Assembly: GCF_018531195.1 (NCBI RefSeq)
Contig: NZ_JAHDYS010000002.1
Span: 186,001 to 250,000, forward strand
Length of the DNA stretch: 64,000 nt
Direction of reading: 5' to 3'
Origin: Pelotalea chapellei
GTDB taxonomy: Bacteria; Desulfobacterota; Desulfuromonadia; Geobacterales; Pseudopelobacteraceae
In this document: positions 40,814 through 49,712 of the stretch, piece after piece
Layout of the letters: every line of letters begins with the position of its first letter
Position numbering within the stretch: the first letter of the stretch is position 1
Program-made: the position numbers and the translations under genes
Notes under the pieces: generated by a model
Seen by the model: only the letters and a program-made list of their open reading frames with translations
Told to the model about the DNA's origin: nothing
The model's database searches: none

Positions 40814-41539
40814 ATGAAAAGAACAATCTGTCTTCTGATAATTGCAGCTCACCTCTCTGCCTGTGCAACGTATGAGACCAGGTCCGTTTCCTTCAAACCG
40901 CCTCAAGCTTATAGCAACTATCAGGATGTAACAGGTCTTAAGGTAGGAGCTGAAGCTTTTGCCGACAAAAAACGTTCCGAGGCTGCATTCGGATTTGACA
41001 TTCAGGGTGCCGGCGTGCTGCCGGTGCAGATTGTGCTTGATAACAAAAGCGGACAGGGCGTGGAGGTTGTCAGCGGTCAGACGTTCCTGGTGGATAAATC
41101 CGGTGGCTACTGGAAGATTCTAACTAATCACCAAGCTGTAACGCGGGTACAGAAGGCTACCGAAGGTGGCGCTGTCGCAAGCGGTGCCGGAAAGGGTGCC
41201 GCTTTTGGCGCGTTGGCAGGAGCCGTACTCGGCCTTGCAGTAGGCATCGTTTCCGGACACAATGCCGGAGAAGCTGTGGTGAAGGGTGGGGTTCTTGGAG
41301 GCGCTGGTGGTGCAGTGATCGGCGGAGCGGGCAGGGCCGGCGATAATCGCGAGCAGGAACGTGACATTGCAGAGAGTATGCGGGAAAAAGGGGTGGAAGG
41401 TAAAATTATTCCCTCCGAGTCCCTTGCCAGTGGATTTATCTTTTTTCCAGCCGAAGCAGCAACAGCATCTGAACTGCGCTTGCAGGTAGTTTTTCGAGAG
41501 TCCGGTGCCATTCAGACACTTCACCTGAAGTTTCCCTGA
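40814..41539 (+). CDS. Putative lipoprotein with glycine-zipper segment
   Basis: 241 residues from ATG 40814, chosen for the GGAGGCTGGAG ribosome site and because it gives a clean signal peptide with lipobox LSAC (Cys near residue 18). It should be lipidated and placed in a membrane. Residues about 115-175 are a Gly/Ala-rich hydrophobic stretch (GAAFGALAGAVLGLAVGI and GGVLGGAGGAVIGGAG) resembling glycine-zipper outer-membrane proteins. Function unknown. TGATG overlap with the thioesterase gene suggests one operon. Confidence 0.75.
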   Translation: MKRTICLLIIAAHLSACATYETRSVSFKPPQAYSNYQDVTGLKVGAEAFADKKRSEAAFGFDIQGAGVLPVQIVLDNKSGQGVEVVSGQTFLVDKSGGYWKILTNHQAVTRVQKATEGGAVASGAGKGAAFGALAGAVLGLAVGIVSGHNAGEAVVKGGVLGGAGGAVIGGAGRAGDNREQERDIAESMREKGVEGKIIPSESLASGFIFFPAEAATASELRLQVVFRESGAIQTLHLKFP

Positions 41540-41940
41540 TGCAAGTTCGCGTTTATTACGAGGACACCGACGCTGCCGGAATTGTCTATCACGCCAACTA
41601 TCTCAAATTTTTCGAGCGCGCTCGTACCGAATTTCTTCGCGATAATGGATTTTCGGTTTCAGAAATGGCAGCAGAAGGTCATGTGTTTCCTGTGATCAGA
41701 ATGGAAATAGACCTTACTGCTCCGGCACGGCACGATGATTTGCTGACCATATTAACAGTTCCAGTGCGTGTTGGAGGGTCATCTTTCACCCTTCGTCAGC
41801 AGGTAAAACATTCCGGTAATGGACGTATTCTGGTTGAAGCTTTGGTGACACTGGCCTGTGTGAGTCCAACCTTGAAGGCAAAAAGAATCCCGGGCGAGGT
41901 TCGGAATATCCTGGAGAATTTCCTCGAATCAACGGCTTAA
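41539..41940 (+). CDS. ybgC: YbgC-type acyl-CoA thioesterase
   Basis: 133 residues of hotdog fold. YYEDTDAAGIVYHANYLKFFERART holds the catalytic Asp region of the 4-hydroxybenzoyl-CoA thioesterase/YbgC family. Hydrolyses acyl-CoA or acyl-ACP thioesters near the membrane. In many Proteobacteria it sits with tol-pal; here it follows a lipoprotein gene and precedes mqnC. Confidence 0.9.
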   Translation: MQVRVYYEDTDAAGIVYHANYLKFFERARTEFLRDNGFSVSEMAAEGHVFPVIRMEIDLTAPARHDDLLTILTVPVRVGGSSFTLRQQVKHSGNGRILVEALVTLACVSPTLKAKRIPGEVRNILENFLESTA

Positions 41941-41987
41941 TGCGGCTGTCTGAGCTCGGAATGATTTGAAAATTTAGAAAGTAGAAA

Positions 41988-43058
41988 ATGGAAAAACCAT
42001 CTCCCACTGTGGGCCGAGCAGGAGAGCGTATCTCTCGGGAAGAAGCCTTGAAACTTCTTCTGAAAGAAGATCTTCTGGCGCTTGGCACTGCTGCCGATAC
42101 CATACGTCGTAGTTACCATCCGGATAATCGTGTAACCTTTGTTGTCGATCGCAACGTAAACTACACCAATATCTGTGAATCCAAATGTGCATTCTGCGCT
42201 TTTTACCGGGACAAATCCTCGGCTGATGCATACGTGCTGTCCAGTGAAGAAATTTACGGCAAGATTGCAGAACTTGTGGAGCAGGGGGGCACACAGCTTC
42301 TCATGCAGGGAGGGCTCAATGCCGAATTGGGCATTGAATTCTTCGAGGAGCTCTTTCGGGGCATAAAGCAGCGCTTTCCCACGCTGCAGAACCACTCCCT
42401 TTCACCTGCCGAGGTTTCCTGTATCGCCGGCACATCCGGCCTCTCCCTGGAAGAAACTCTGGCCCGGCTGAAGCAGGCCGGCCTTGATTCGATTCCTGGC
42501 GGCGGAGCTGAAATTCTGGTGGATGAGGTGCGATCCAGCATCTCCCCTAACAAAATCGGGTGGCGCCGGTGGAGTGAGGTCATGCTCGGAGCGGCCGCAC
42601 TGGGGATGCCTACCACCGCCACGATGATGTTCGGCAGCAGTGAAAAAGCTGAGGACATCGTGGAACACATTTTCCGCATCAGGGAGCTGCAGGATGCGGG
42701 CGGGTCATTTACTGCCTTCATTCCCTGGACCTATCAACCAGGAAACACTGAATTAGGCGGCACTACGGCAACCGGCGTGGAATATCTCAGGGTGCTGGCA
42801 CTGTCACGAATTGTGTTGGATAACATCCCTAACATCCAGGCCAGCTGGGTGACCCAAGGGGATAAGATGGCCCAGGTGGCCCTGTTTTTCGGGGCTAATG
42901 ACCTGGGAGGCACCATGCTGGAAGAAAATGTGGTGGCTGCGGCAGGATGCAGCTTCCGCATGTCGCAGGAAGAAATGATATCCCTTATCCGCCGTGCCGG
43001 TTTCCGGGCGGCTCAACGTACCACTACCTACTGCATTATCAGGGAGTTTTCAGTTTGA
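41988..43058 (+). CDS. mqnC: Cyclic dehypoxanthinyl futalosine synthase
   Basis: 356 residues, radical SAM enzyme. The cluster motif CESKCAFCAFYR has the Cx3Cx2C spacing; further family features are GGTQLLMQGGLNAELGI, SIPGGGAEIL, TATMMFGSSEKAEDIVEHIF and TAFIPWTYQPGNTEL. Catalyses the cyclisation step of the futalosine pathway to menaquinone. The related MqnE is similar in fold, but the SIPGGGAEIL/WTYQPGNT pattern favours MqnC. Stop overlaps the RNase D start. Confidence 0.93.
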   Translation: MEKPSPTVGRAGERISREEALKLLLKEDLLALGTAADTIRRSYHPDNRVTFVVDRNVNYTNICESKCAFCAFYRDKSSADAYVLSSEEIYGKIAELVEQGGTQLLMQGGLNAELGIEFFEELFRGIKQRFPTLQNHSLSPAEVSCIAGTSGLSLEETLARLKQAGLDSIPGGGAEILVDEVRSSISPNKIGWRRWSEVMLGAAALGMPTTATMMFGSSEKAEDIVEHIFRIRELQDAGGSFTAFIPWTYQPGNTELGGTTATGVEYLRVLALSRIVLDNIPNIQASWVTQGDKMAQVALFFGANDLGGTMLEENVVAAAGCSFRMSQEEMISLIRRAGFRAAQRTTTYCIIREFSV

Positions 43059-44203
43059 AGGACCATACACAGCAGGCAGGAACCTGCGAAATAATAACCG
43101 GGCAAGACAGGCTGGCCGAAGTTGCTGCAGTAATCGGCAATGAACGGGAAGTTGCTGTTGATCTTGAAATGGACTCATTGCACCACTATCAGGAGAAAGT
43201 CTGCCTGATGCAGATATCAACCCGCACCGAAAGCTGGCTGATTGATCCGCTGGCGGTCAAGGATATGTCTCCTCTAACTGCAACACTGGGAAACCCCGAG
43301 ATCCGGATTGTGATGCATGGTGCGGATTACGACATCCGCTCCCTGCACAGGGATTTCGGCATTGAAGTCATCAACATGTTCGATACCATGATTGCTTCCC
43401 GTCTGCTGGGGCTTACGGAGTTCGGTCTGGCAGCCTTGCTGAAAGCGCGCTTTGGCATCGAGCTGGACAAGAAATATCAGAAGGCGGACTGGAGCAAGCG
43501 GCCGCTGAGTGCTGAAATGTGTGCCTATGCCATGGCTGATACAGCCAACCTGCTCCCGCTGTACGACCAGCTCCGTGCCGAACTGGCCGAGAAGGGGCGT
43601 ATCAGCTGGCTTGAGGAGGAGTGCCGCCTGGTGTGCCAGGCACGGGTAAGCGATAAGGAAGGGCCGCTGTTCCTGTCGTGCAAGGGGGCCGCCAAACTGA
43701 AGGGGCGCAACCTTGCCATTCTTGAAAACTTGCTGCAGCTGCGTGATGTCCAGGCGCGGGAACTTGACAGGCCGGCTTTCAAGGTCATTTCAGCGGAAAC
43801 GCTTGTGGAGGTGGCGGAAAAAAGGCCCCGCACCCTGGGAGACCTTGCCGGGATCAAGGGGATGACTCCTGGTCAGATCCACCGATATGCAGCACAGATA
43901 TTTGCTGCTATCGCCGCAGCTCTTGCTCTGCCGGAATCTGAATTGCCGCGTTTTCCTCGTCAGTTGCGGGAAGAACCGAGCAACGGTGCTAAAGAGCGAC
44001 TCAAACGGATGAAAGCATGGCGGCAGGACCGCAGTAGAGAGTTGGGTCTGGAACCGGGCGTGACCGCTCCCAACTGGCTTTTGGAAGCTATCGCAGATGC
44101 AAATCCCACCACTGTTGCCGGGCTGGATACCATTGCCGGCATGCGGGAGTGGCAAAAGAAGCTGTTCGGCCTGGAATTGCTGGCGGAAATAGCGGCTGCA
44201 TAA
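43055..44203 (+). CDS. rnd: Ribonuclease D
   Basis: 382 residues from TTG 43055, which has GGGAG nine bases before it and overlaps the mqnC stop; an upstream ATG at 42947 would lie deep in mqnC. DEDDy exonuclease: VDLEMDS, MHGADYDIRSL and YAMADTANL supply the acidic residues and Tyr. Two HRDC-type helical regions follow (about 200-280 and 300-380). Trims 3' ends of tRNA and other small RNAs. Confidence 0.92.
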   Translation: MKDHTQQAGTCEIITGQDRLAEVAAVIGNEREVAVDLEMDSLHHYQEKVCLMQISTRTESWLIDPLAVKDMSPLTATLGNPEIRIVMHGADYDIRSLHRDFGIEVINMFDTMIASRLLGLTEFGLAALLKARFGIELDKKYQKADWSKRPLSAEMCAYAMADTANLLPLYDQLRAELAEKGRISWLEEECRLVCQARVSDKEGPLFLSCKGAAKLKGRNLAILENLLQLRDVQARELDRPAFKVISAETLVEVAEKRPRTLGDLAGIKGMTPGQIHRYAAQIFAAIAAALALPESELPRFPRQLREEPSNGAKERLKRMKAWRQDRSRELGLEPGVTAPNWLLEAIADANPTTVAGLDTIAGMREWQKKLFGLELLAEIAAA

Positions 44204-44217
44204 GCAAAGGAGCGAAA

Positions 44218-44394
44218 ATGGTACAGGTATACCTCAGCAGGGCTATGCCGAATAACTGTCATCAATTCCGTTCTGTCAGCCCGATTCATAATATCCATTT
44301 CACATATAGTTCCTCTTTCTCCCCTGATACAGCCCCCCCACCAGGTGGTTCGGTGAATTTCTGCATTACAATGCAGCATTCAGGCTTGCAGTGA
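44218..44394 (+). CDS. Possible 58-aa peptide upstream of gspH
   Basis: ATG 44218 has a strong AAGGAG ribosome site seven bases before it, and the stop overlaps the gspH GTG (GTGA). The peptide has no signal, membrane segment or motif; it is rich in Ser, Pro and His. The strong start signal and the coupling argue for translation; the odd composition argues against a conserved protein. May serve to deliver ribosomes to gspH. Confidence 0.35.
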   Translation: MVQVYLSRAMPNNCHQFRSVSPIHNIHFTYSSSFSPDTAPPPGGSVNFCITMQHSGLQ

Positions 44395-44888
44395 ACCAGC
44401 GCGGATTTACACTCATAGAAATTGTCGTGGTGTTGGCAATTGTCGGCATGGTAATGATGCTGGTCATTCCGCGCCTGCCTTCCACAGAAAGTGAAAACCT
44501 GAAGAGCTCGGCGCGAGGCCTGGCAGCAGCTCTGCGTTATGTGCAGGATCGTGCTGCAACCGGTCAGGCGGGTTATTTTGTGCGGTTGGAGCCCGGGACG
44601 GACAAGGTGGCAATCTTACAGACAGCAGCTGACGGCGCCGAAAAAGAGCCGGATGATCCTCTGCTGCGGAAACCGCCGATCAGGGAAGGCATCCAGGTGG
44701 CGGACGTGGTGGTTCCCCGGCTGGGGACCGTCACCGAAGAAAAAGTGCGCATCGATGTGCTCAGCAGTGGTCTGCGCGAGTTTGTTGCAATTCATCTGCG
44801 CAGCGATAGTGGTAATTTCTGGACCGTGATGGCATTTCCAAACGGTAAAGTAAAAGTTTACGACGGTTATCAGAAAGAGTGGCTATGA
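44391..44888 (+). CDS. gspH: Type II secretion pseudopilin GspH
   Basis: 165 residues, GTG start. N-terminal prepilin peptidase site RG/FTLIEIVVVLAIVGMV, with the Glu at +5 and a hydrophobic helix. The soluble part (SARGLAAALRYVQDRAATGQ) is of the GspH/FimT type. Minor pseudopilin near the tip of the secretion pilus. First recognisable gene of a gspH-I-J-K-L-M-N run. Confidence 0.88.
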   Translation: MNQRGFTLIEIVVVLAIVGMVMMLVIPRLPSTESENLKSSARGLAAALRYVQDRAATGQAGYFVRLEPGTDKVAILQTAADGAEKEPDDPLLRKPPIREGIQVADVVVPRLGTVTEEKVRIDVLSSGLREFVAIHLRSDSGNFWTVMAFPNGKVKVYDGYQKEWL

Positions 44889-45241
44889 TGCTGTCACCAT
44901 CCAAGGGCTTTACCCTGCTGGAAGTAATGATAGCTCTGGCCATCATGGCAGGTGTCGTTTTAACCGTACTTACATCGGTCAACTATCACCTGTCGATTAT
45001 TTCCGCTGAACGGGATAACACTGCTCTGACTCTCCTGGCGAGGGCAAAGATCACCGAGCTCGAACAGGGGGCGCTTCAGGAAAAAAGTGAAGGCACTTTA
45101 GCCCCCATGCACCCTGAATTCACCTGGAAGTCAGAACTGCTGCCCACCCAGCTGCCGGCACTGAAGAAGCTGGTACTTCGGGTACAACGGACCGGAGACA
45201 AGCGGGAGGTGGCCCTTGTGCGATACATCGTTCCCAAATAG
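44885..45241 (+). CDS. gspI: Type II secretion pseudopilin GspI
   Basis: 118 residues from ATG 44885 (ATGA overlap with gspH). KG/FTLLEVMIALAIMAGVVL is the prepilin cleavage site and helix; small size and the following ARAKITELEQG region fit GspI. Part of the tip complex with GspJ and GspK. Confidence 0.88.
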   Translation: MMLSPSKGFTLLEVMIALAIMAGVVLTVLTSVNYHLSIISAERDNTALTLLARAKITELEQGALQEKSEGTLAPMHPEFTWKSELLPTQLPALKKLVLRVQRTGDKREVALVRYIVPK

Positions 45242-45881
45242 CCGGGGCCGCTGGCTCTGTCAGCATGGCGGGTATGGACCGAATGCCGGTTTCACCCTTC
45301 TGGAACTGCTGATCGCTCTCGTACTGCTGGCCATTCTGACAACCGCCCTCTACAGCAGTTATTTTGCGGTAATGGCGGCTCGCGAGAGGGCCGGAGAAGG
45401 GATGGAGGCACGTCGAGAGCTTGGTTCTACACTTGACCGCATGAGACAGCAGATCAATGCGGCGCAGTTTTCAACTGGTGACAAGCGCCTGCATTTTGTA
45501 GTAGAAGACCGGGATATTTTCGGGGCTCCCTCCTCCACCCTGGAGCTGACCACCCTGGCGGAGCCATCGCAACTGACCCGTCCCGAGTCGGGCGTGATCA
45601 ATTCCCGTTACCACATAGTCGAACGGGACAAGCGGCGCATCTTGACGAGCAAGGACCAGGACATACTTTTTGAAACCGATACAGCACCCGAGTATCCCCA
45701 GATGGAACGCATCACCGGTTTTCTGGTGGAGTGCTACGACGGTTCCAAGTGGGTCAGGAGCTGGGATACAGCCCTGAACCTCAAGCTCCCCCAGCAGGTG
45801 CGCATCACCGTGCAGGTTGAAGAGGATGGCAGGCCAGTGGAATTCTCAACCCTGGCAGTTCCCCGGGTGAAGATACAATGA
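45216..45881 (+). CDS. gspJ: Type II secretion pseudopilin GspJ
   Basis: 221 residues with a GTG start at 45216 that overlaps gspI by 26 bases; no ATG is available and GGGAGG lies upstream. The leader before the cleavage site (NAG/FTLLELLIALVLLAIL) is unusually long at about 25 residues. The rest (LDRMRQQINAAQF, ERITGFLVECYDGSKW) matches GspJ. Confidence 0.87.
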   Translation: MCDTSFPNSRGRWLCQHGGYGPNAGFTLLELLIALVLLAILTTALYSSYFAVMAARERAGEGMEARRELGSTLDRMRQQINAAQFSTGDKRLHFVVEDRDIFGAPSSTLELTTLAEPSQLTRPESGVINSRYHIVERDKRRILTSKDQDILFETDTAPEYPQMERITGFLVECYDGSKWVRSWDTALNLKLPQQVRITVQVEEDGRPVEFSTLAVPRVKIQ

Positions 45882-46816
45882 TACGGCATGCAAGAGGGGA
45901 AAAGGGGTTTGCCCTGGTGCTGACCCTGGTGATAACTGCTCTGATGGTAGCGGTGACCAGCGATCTTGTGTACCAGGCCTACGTGGATATCTCACTCAGC
46001 CGGGGATTTCGTGATGGACAGCAGGCATCCTTGCTGGCAGAGTCCGGTGTCATCGGTGGTACGAAACTGCTGCAGCTTGCTTTGTCAAATCAGGAATACA
46101 GCTCGCTTTCCGATGCCTGGGCCGCTCCTCAGAAAATGGATGATGAAACAGGCACCATTGAGGTTTCAATCAGTGATGAAAGCGGTAAGATAAATCTGAA
46201 TGGACTCATTTCGCCCAACGGAGAATTCGAACCCTTTACCCTTTCTGCCTTGAAAAGATTGGGAGCACGGTTGGAGATTCCCGATGAAGCCTGGAGTGCC
46301 CTGGCTGACTGGTTGGACAGCAATGACCAGACACGTTCCGGGGGAGCGGAGACTCCTTACTACGCCGCCCTGAAAATACCTTACAAGGCCCGCAATGGTG
46401 CTTTGGTCAGTGTTGCAGAGCTAACTTTGATCAAAGGATTTACTCCGGCCCTGGTCGCAAAGTTGCGCCCCTTTGTGACCACCCATGCGGGTCAGCCTAA
46501 TGCGCCCTTTTCACAGGTTAACATCAACACCGCGCCCAAAGAGGTCATCGCCGCCCTGGATGAACGCATTGATGATCGTCTTGCCGAAAGGATCATGGAG
46601 GAGCGGCGCCTGAATCCTTTCAAAAACACCGGAGAACTTTCGCGCGTCCCCGGATTTGATACCATCGCAACCGGTCTTTCGGGGAGAATCAACGTCAAAG
46701 GGAACCTTTTCAGGATTGTTTCTCTGGCTCGTGTCAAGGAATCTGGTCGTAAAGTGGATGTGGTGGTACGGCAGTCGGGAACTACCCAGGATGTACTGTC
46801 ATGGCAGGAGTACTAG
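45878..46816 (+). CDS. gspK: Type II secretion minor pseudopilin GspK
   Basis: 312 residues, ATGA overlap with gspJ. N-terminal EKGFALVLTLVITALMVAVT helix replaces the usual FTLIE, as in GspK proteins. ISDESGKINLNGL and later NINTAPKEVIAAL with a helix-hairpin-helix-like FKNTGELSRVPGF are family marks. Caps the pseudopilus tip. Confidence 0.9.
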   Translation: MIRHARGEKGFALVLTLVITALMVAVTSDLVYQAYVDISLSRGFRDGQQASLLAESGVIGGTKLLQLALSNQEYSSLSDAWAAPQKMDDETGTIEVSISDESGKINLNGLISPNGEFEPFTLSALKRLGARLEIPDEAWSALADWLDSNDQTRSGGAETPYYAALKIPYKARNGALVSVAELTLIKGFTPALVAKLRPFVTTHAGQPNAPFSQVNINTAPKEVIAALDERIDDRLAERIMEERRLNPFKNTGELSRVPGFDTIATGLSGRINVKGNLFRIVSLARVKESGRKVDVVVRQSGTTQDVLSWQEY

Positions 46817-46873
46817 AAACAAGTTCGGATGGTGCGGCATGAATCACATCTTGATTAACAAAAGGCCAACTCA

Positions 46874-48181
46874 ATGGAATATCTGATACTACAGGTGGAA
46901 GAGCAGCGGGTGGACGCCGTCCGGTTTACCGCCTCGGGACGGACAATGGCGCTGGCCGGTGCTACGTCATTCGAGCTGGGTGATGAGCAGGATTTGGCCG
47001 CTGTTGCCAGACGCATCGCAGCGGACCTCAAGGGATCGCCGCGCATCGTGCTCTGTCTGCCGCCGGAGATGTTTGCACAACGCATGATCGAGCTTCCCCT
47101 CACCGATCTGCGCAAGGTGCGTGAAATATTGCCGGTACAGATGCAGGGAGAGATTGCGCTGCAGCCGGAGGAGGCTGTCTTCGATGTACTACCTTCTACG
47201 GAAGGGAAATTCCTGGCTCTCTGGGCCCGGCACACCGACCTTGCCGGAATCCTGACTACCTTCACTGAGGCGCGGCTGGAACCGCAGATAATCACTTCTG
47301 CACTGTTCGCATGGAGTGATCTCCCCGGCCTGAGCGATTCCTGCGTCGTCTCGGACGGGAGTGCCCTGGCTGTCTTCTCATCAGGCAGGCCGGTTTTCAT
47401 GCGGGCATTCGGTGCTGGTGAGCTCCATCAATTGACGGCGACATTGTCGGCTCTGGAACTTTCCTCCATGCCGCTTCCTTCGCAGCTGGTGTTTTTCGGC
47501 CACCAGGCAGACAGTCTGGCAGCGGCAAACTCCTCTCGTCCCAGCGAACGTTTGGAGCTGCCAGAGTATCTTTCCACCACCATGCGGTCTGATAACAACT
47601 TTCAGCAACTGGCCGGCCTGTATGCCGTAGCCACAGCATGCCACAAGGGCACCTTGCCGGACTTCAGGCGTGGTGATCTGGCCTGGACCGCCGGGGATGT
47701 CCGGCTGCGCAGAAAGCTGATGCTGAGCTGTGCCCTTGCTGTTGTGCTGGTACTGCTTCTTTTTGCCTACAAAGGTATCCAGTACCGTCAGGCAAAGATG
47801 GACCTGGCCTCCCTGAACACTTCGATTAGCTCGATATATCGGGAAATCTTCCCGACCCGTGCGAAGGCAGTTGATGAACTGGCCGAAGTAAAGGGGGAGA
47901 TCAAGAAGCTCTCCGGCATGGACTCCACCAGCGGATTCCTTGATGTCCTCAAGCAGCTGGCCGAAGCCAAGGGTGCCACCATCAACGGCCTGTACGAAGC
48001 CGAGATGGAAGGGAAAACCGTGAGGATCAAGGGGGATGCCCGCTCCGCCCAGGCGGTCAACGAATATAAGACAGCCCTTGCACCGCTGATGGCGACTATT
48101 GAAATGGGTGAAGTCAAGGGGCGTGCCGACGGAACGGTAAGCTTCAGCATGAGCGGCACCCTCAGGGAGGTAAAGCGATGA
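46874..48181 (+). CDS. gspL: Type II secretion inner-membrane protein GspL
   Basis: 435 residues. Actin-like cytoplasmic domain for about 270 residues, one membrane helix LSCALAVVLVLLLFAYKGI near 280-300, and a periplasmic ferredoxin-like domain. Connects the GspE ATPase to the inner-membrane platform through GspM. A 57-base gap separates it from gspK; its stop overlaps gspM. Confidence 0.87.
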   Translation: MEYLILQVEEQRVDAVRFTASGRTMALAGATSFELGDEQDLAAVARRIAADLKGSPRIVLCLPPEMFAQRMIELPLTDLRKVREILPVQMQGEIALQPEEAVFDVLPSTEGKFLALWARHTDLAGILTTFTEARLEPQIITSALFAWSDLPGLSDSCVVSDGSALAVFSSGRPVFMRAFGAGELHQLTATLSALELSSMPLPSQLVFFGHQADSLAAANSSRPSERLELPEYLSTTMRSDNNFQQLAGLYAVATACHKGTLPDFRRGDLAWTAGDVRLRRKLMLSCALAVVLVLLLFAYKGIQYRQAKMDLASLNTSISSIYREIFPTRAKAVDELAEVKGEIKKLSGMDSTSGFLDVLKQLAEAKGATINGLYEAEMEGKTVRIKGDARSAQAVNEYKTALAPLMATIEMGEVKGRADGTVSFSMSGTLREVKR

Positions 48182-48729
48182 GAATCCTTGAACAGGCCCT
48201 TGATGTCTGGAGAGATCTTGACAGCCGCTCACGGCTGTGGGCAGGCTATGCCCTGATTGCCGCACTGGTCTGCGTGCTCGGCTGGAGCGCATTGGCTGCG
48301 AAAACCGCCGAGCTGGAGCGCAGGCGGCACGCACGCGAGATGGTATTGAAAGAGCTGCTGCCGCTCAGAGCAGCCTATCAGGCAGCCCGGCAGTCGGCAG
48401 ACATGATGAGAGGGCGGCTCGCTTCTGTGCGCCCCGATGATTCACCGGCCAAACTGATCGAGGAGATTGGCATTCGGGGCAAGGGAATCAAGATCGCTCC
48501 GGCAAAGGGTGAGCAACGGGGCACCATGGTGGAAGATGCCGCCGACGTGCGTATCGACGGGCTCACGGTCAATGAAGCCCTCAATCTGGTGTACCGCCTT
48601 GAAAAAGGAAGCCGTCCGGTTGTACTGAAAAAAGCCAACCTCCGAACCCGCTTCGACGACCCGTCCCGCTGTGATCTTGGGGTGACCATAGCACTGCTCA
48701 AACCAGCTCCGGGGGCAGCACCAAAATGA
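48178..48729 (+). CDS. gspM: Type II secretion protein GspM
   Basis: 183 residues: short cytoplasmic start, membrane helix GYALIAALVCVLGWSAL (residues about 22-38), coiled coil, then a small periplasmic domain with the VNEALNLVYRLEKGSRPVVLKKA pattern of GspM. Partner of GspL. ATGA overlaps at both ends of the gene show a tight operon. Confidence 0.82.
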   Translation: MRILEQALDVWRDLDSRSRLWAGYALIAALVCVLGWSALAAKTAELERRRHAREMVLKELLPLRAAYQAARQSADMMRGRLASVRPDDSPAKLIEEIGIRGKGIKIAPAKGEQRGTMVEDAADVRIDGLTVNEALNLVYRLEKGSRPVVLKKANLRTRFDDPSRCDLGVTIALLKPAPGAAPK

Positions 48730-49568
48730 TGACCAAGCGGCGTTTTCTTCGCGGTCTCGGCCTGGCAGTGGCCGCGCTGTTCCTCTTCATTGTCTTGCTC
48801 TATGCCTTATTCCCCGTTGCACCGCTGAATAATGCAATCGCTCTGAAACTGGCCGAACAGGGGCTGACAATTGCACCGGAAGCCAGCAAGACGATACTTC
48901 CCGGCGTGGTCTGGAGTGAAGCGGCCCTCTCCTCGGCACAAGGCCCTCTGCTGGCCTTTGACAGGTTGAAGGTGCAGCCGCAGCTTGCCCCACTGCTGCT
49001 GGGGCGCATGAAGGTTGCAGCCGATCTTGCTCTTGCAGGCGGAGAGATGAACCTTCTTTATGGCCTGAACGGCAGCCAGGCACTAGCACTGCAGGCCGAT
49101 AAAATTGAACTGGCAAAAGTTCCTTTTTTCAAGACTGTCCTGGGTGCCACGGCGGGTGGTCTTCTCTGGAGCGAGGGGACTGTACGGAGAACAGCCCAGG
49201 GGCTCAACGGCGAACTGAAGCTGGAAGTAAAGCAACTACAGTACAGCGGTGTCAAGATGGGTGCTTTTGCCTTACCTGACGCGGCCAACCTGCGTACCCA
49301 GGGAATGGTTCGCATCAGCGGAGGGCGCGCCCGTCTGGAGAGCTTCACCCTGCAGGGAGAGGGCATCTACATGCGTCTCTCTGGAGACCTGCCCAACGGT
49401 CCACAGATTACCTCCATGCCTCTTGACCTCACCCTTGAAATCATGCCGAAACCGGAATTCATGGAACGCCAGAAGCTGGTTTTTCTGTTGCTGGCGAAAT
49501 TCATGATCTCGCCCGGAGTATACCGGGTACCGATCCGCGGAACATTGCTGAAGCCGGTTATCCTCTGA
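48726..49568 (+). CDS. gspN: Type II secretion protein GspN
   Basis: 280 residues with an N-terminal membrane anchor (LGLAVAALFLFIVLLYALF) and a long periplasmic beta-rich domain of the AsmA/GspN type. Function in secretion is accessory. Last gene of the gspH-N run; gspC, D, E, F and G are not in this window. Confidence 0.8.
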   Translation: MMTKRRFLRGLGLAVAALFLFIVLLYALFPVAPLNNAIALKLAEQGLTIAPEASKTILPGVVWSEAALSSAQGPLLAFDRLKVQPQLAPLLLGRMKVAADLALAGGEMNLLYGLNGSQALALQADKIELAKVPFFKTVLGATAGGLLWSEGTVRRTAQGLNGELKLEVKQLQYSGVKMGAFALPDAANLRTQGMVRISGGRARLESFTLQGEGIYMRLSGDLPNGPQITSMPLDLTLEIMPKPEFMERQKLVFLLLAKFMISPGVYRVPIRGTLLKPVIL

Positions 49569-49712
49569 CCATTCCAGCAAGTTAGAAATTCTCCGCCTGA
49601 AGATTTCCAATATAAAAAAGTGGGCCTTTCTGATTTTTTTATTTTTTCCAGAGGAAATTTGTGCTTTTAATGAGAGAGGAAGTGCAGGTATTTCAGGAAC
49701 TGGAGAAGACAT

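Noticed and set aside
47381-48334. 317-codon minus-strand frame opposite gspL/gspM
   Set aside because: Shadow of GC-rich coding sequence on the other strand; no motif.
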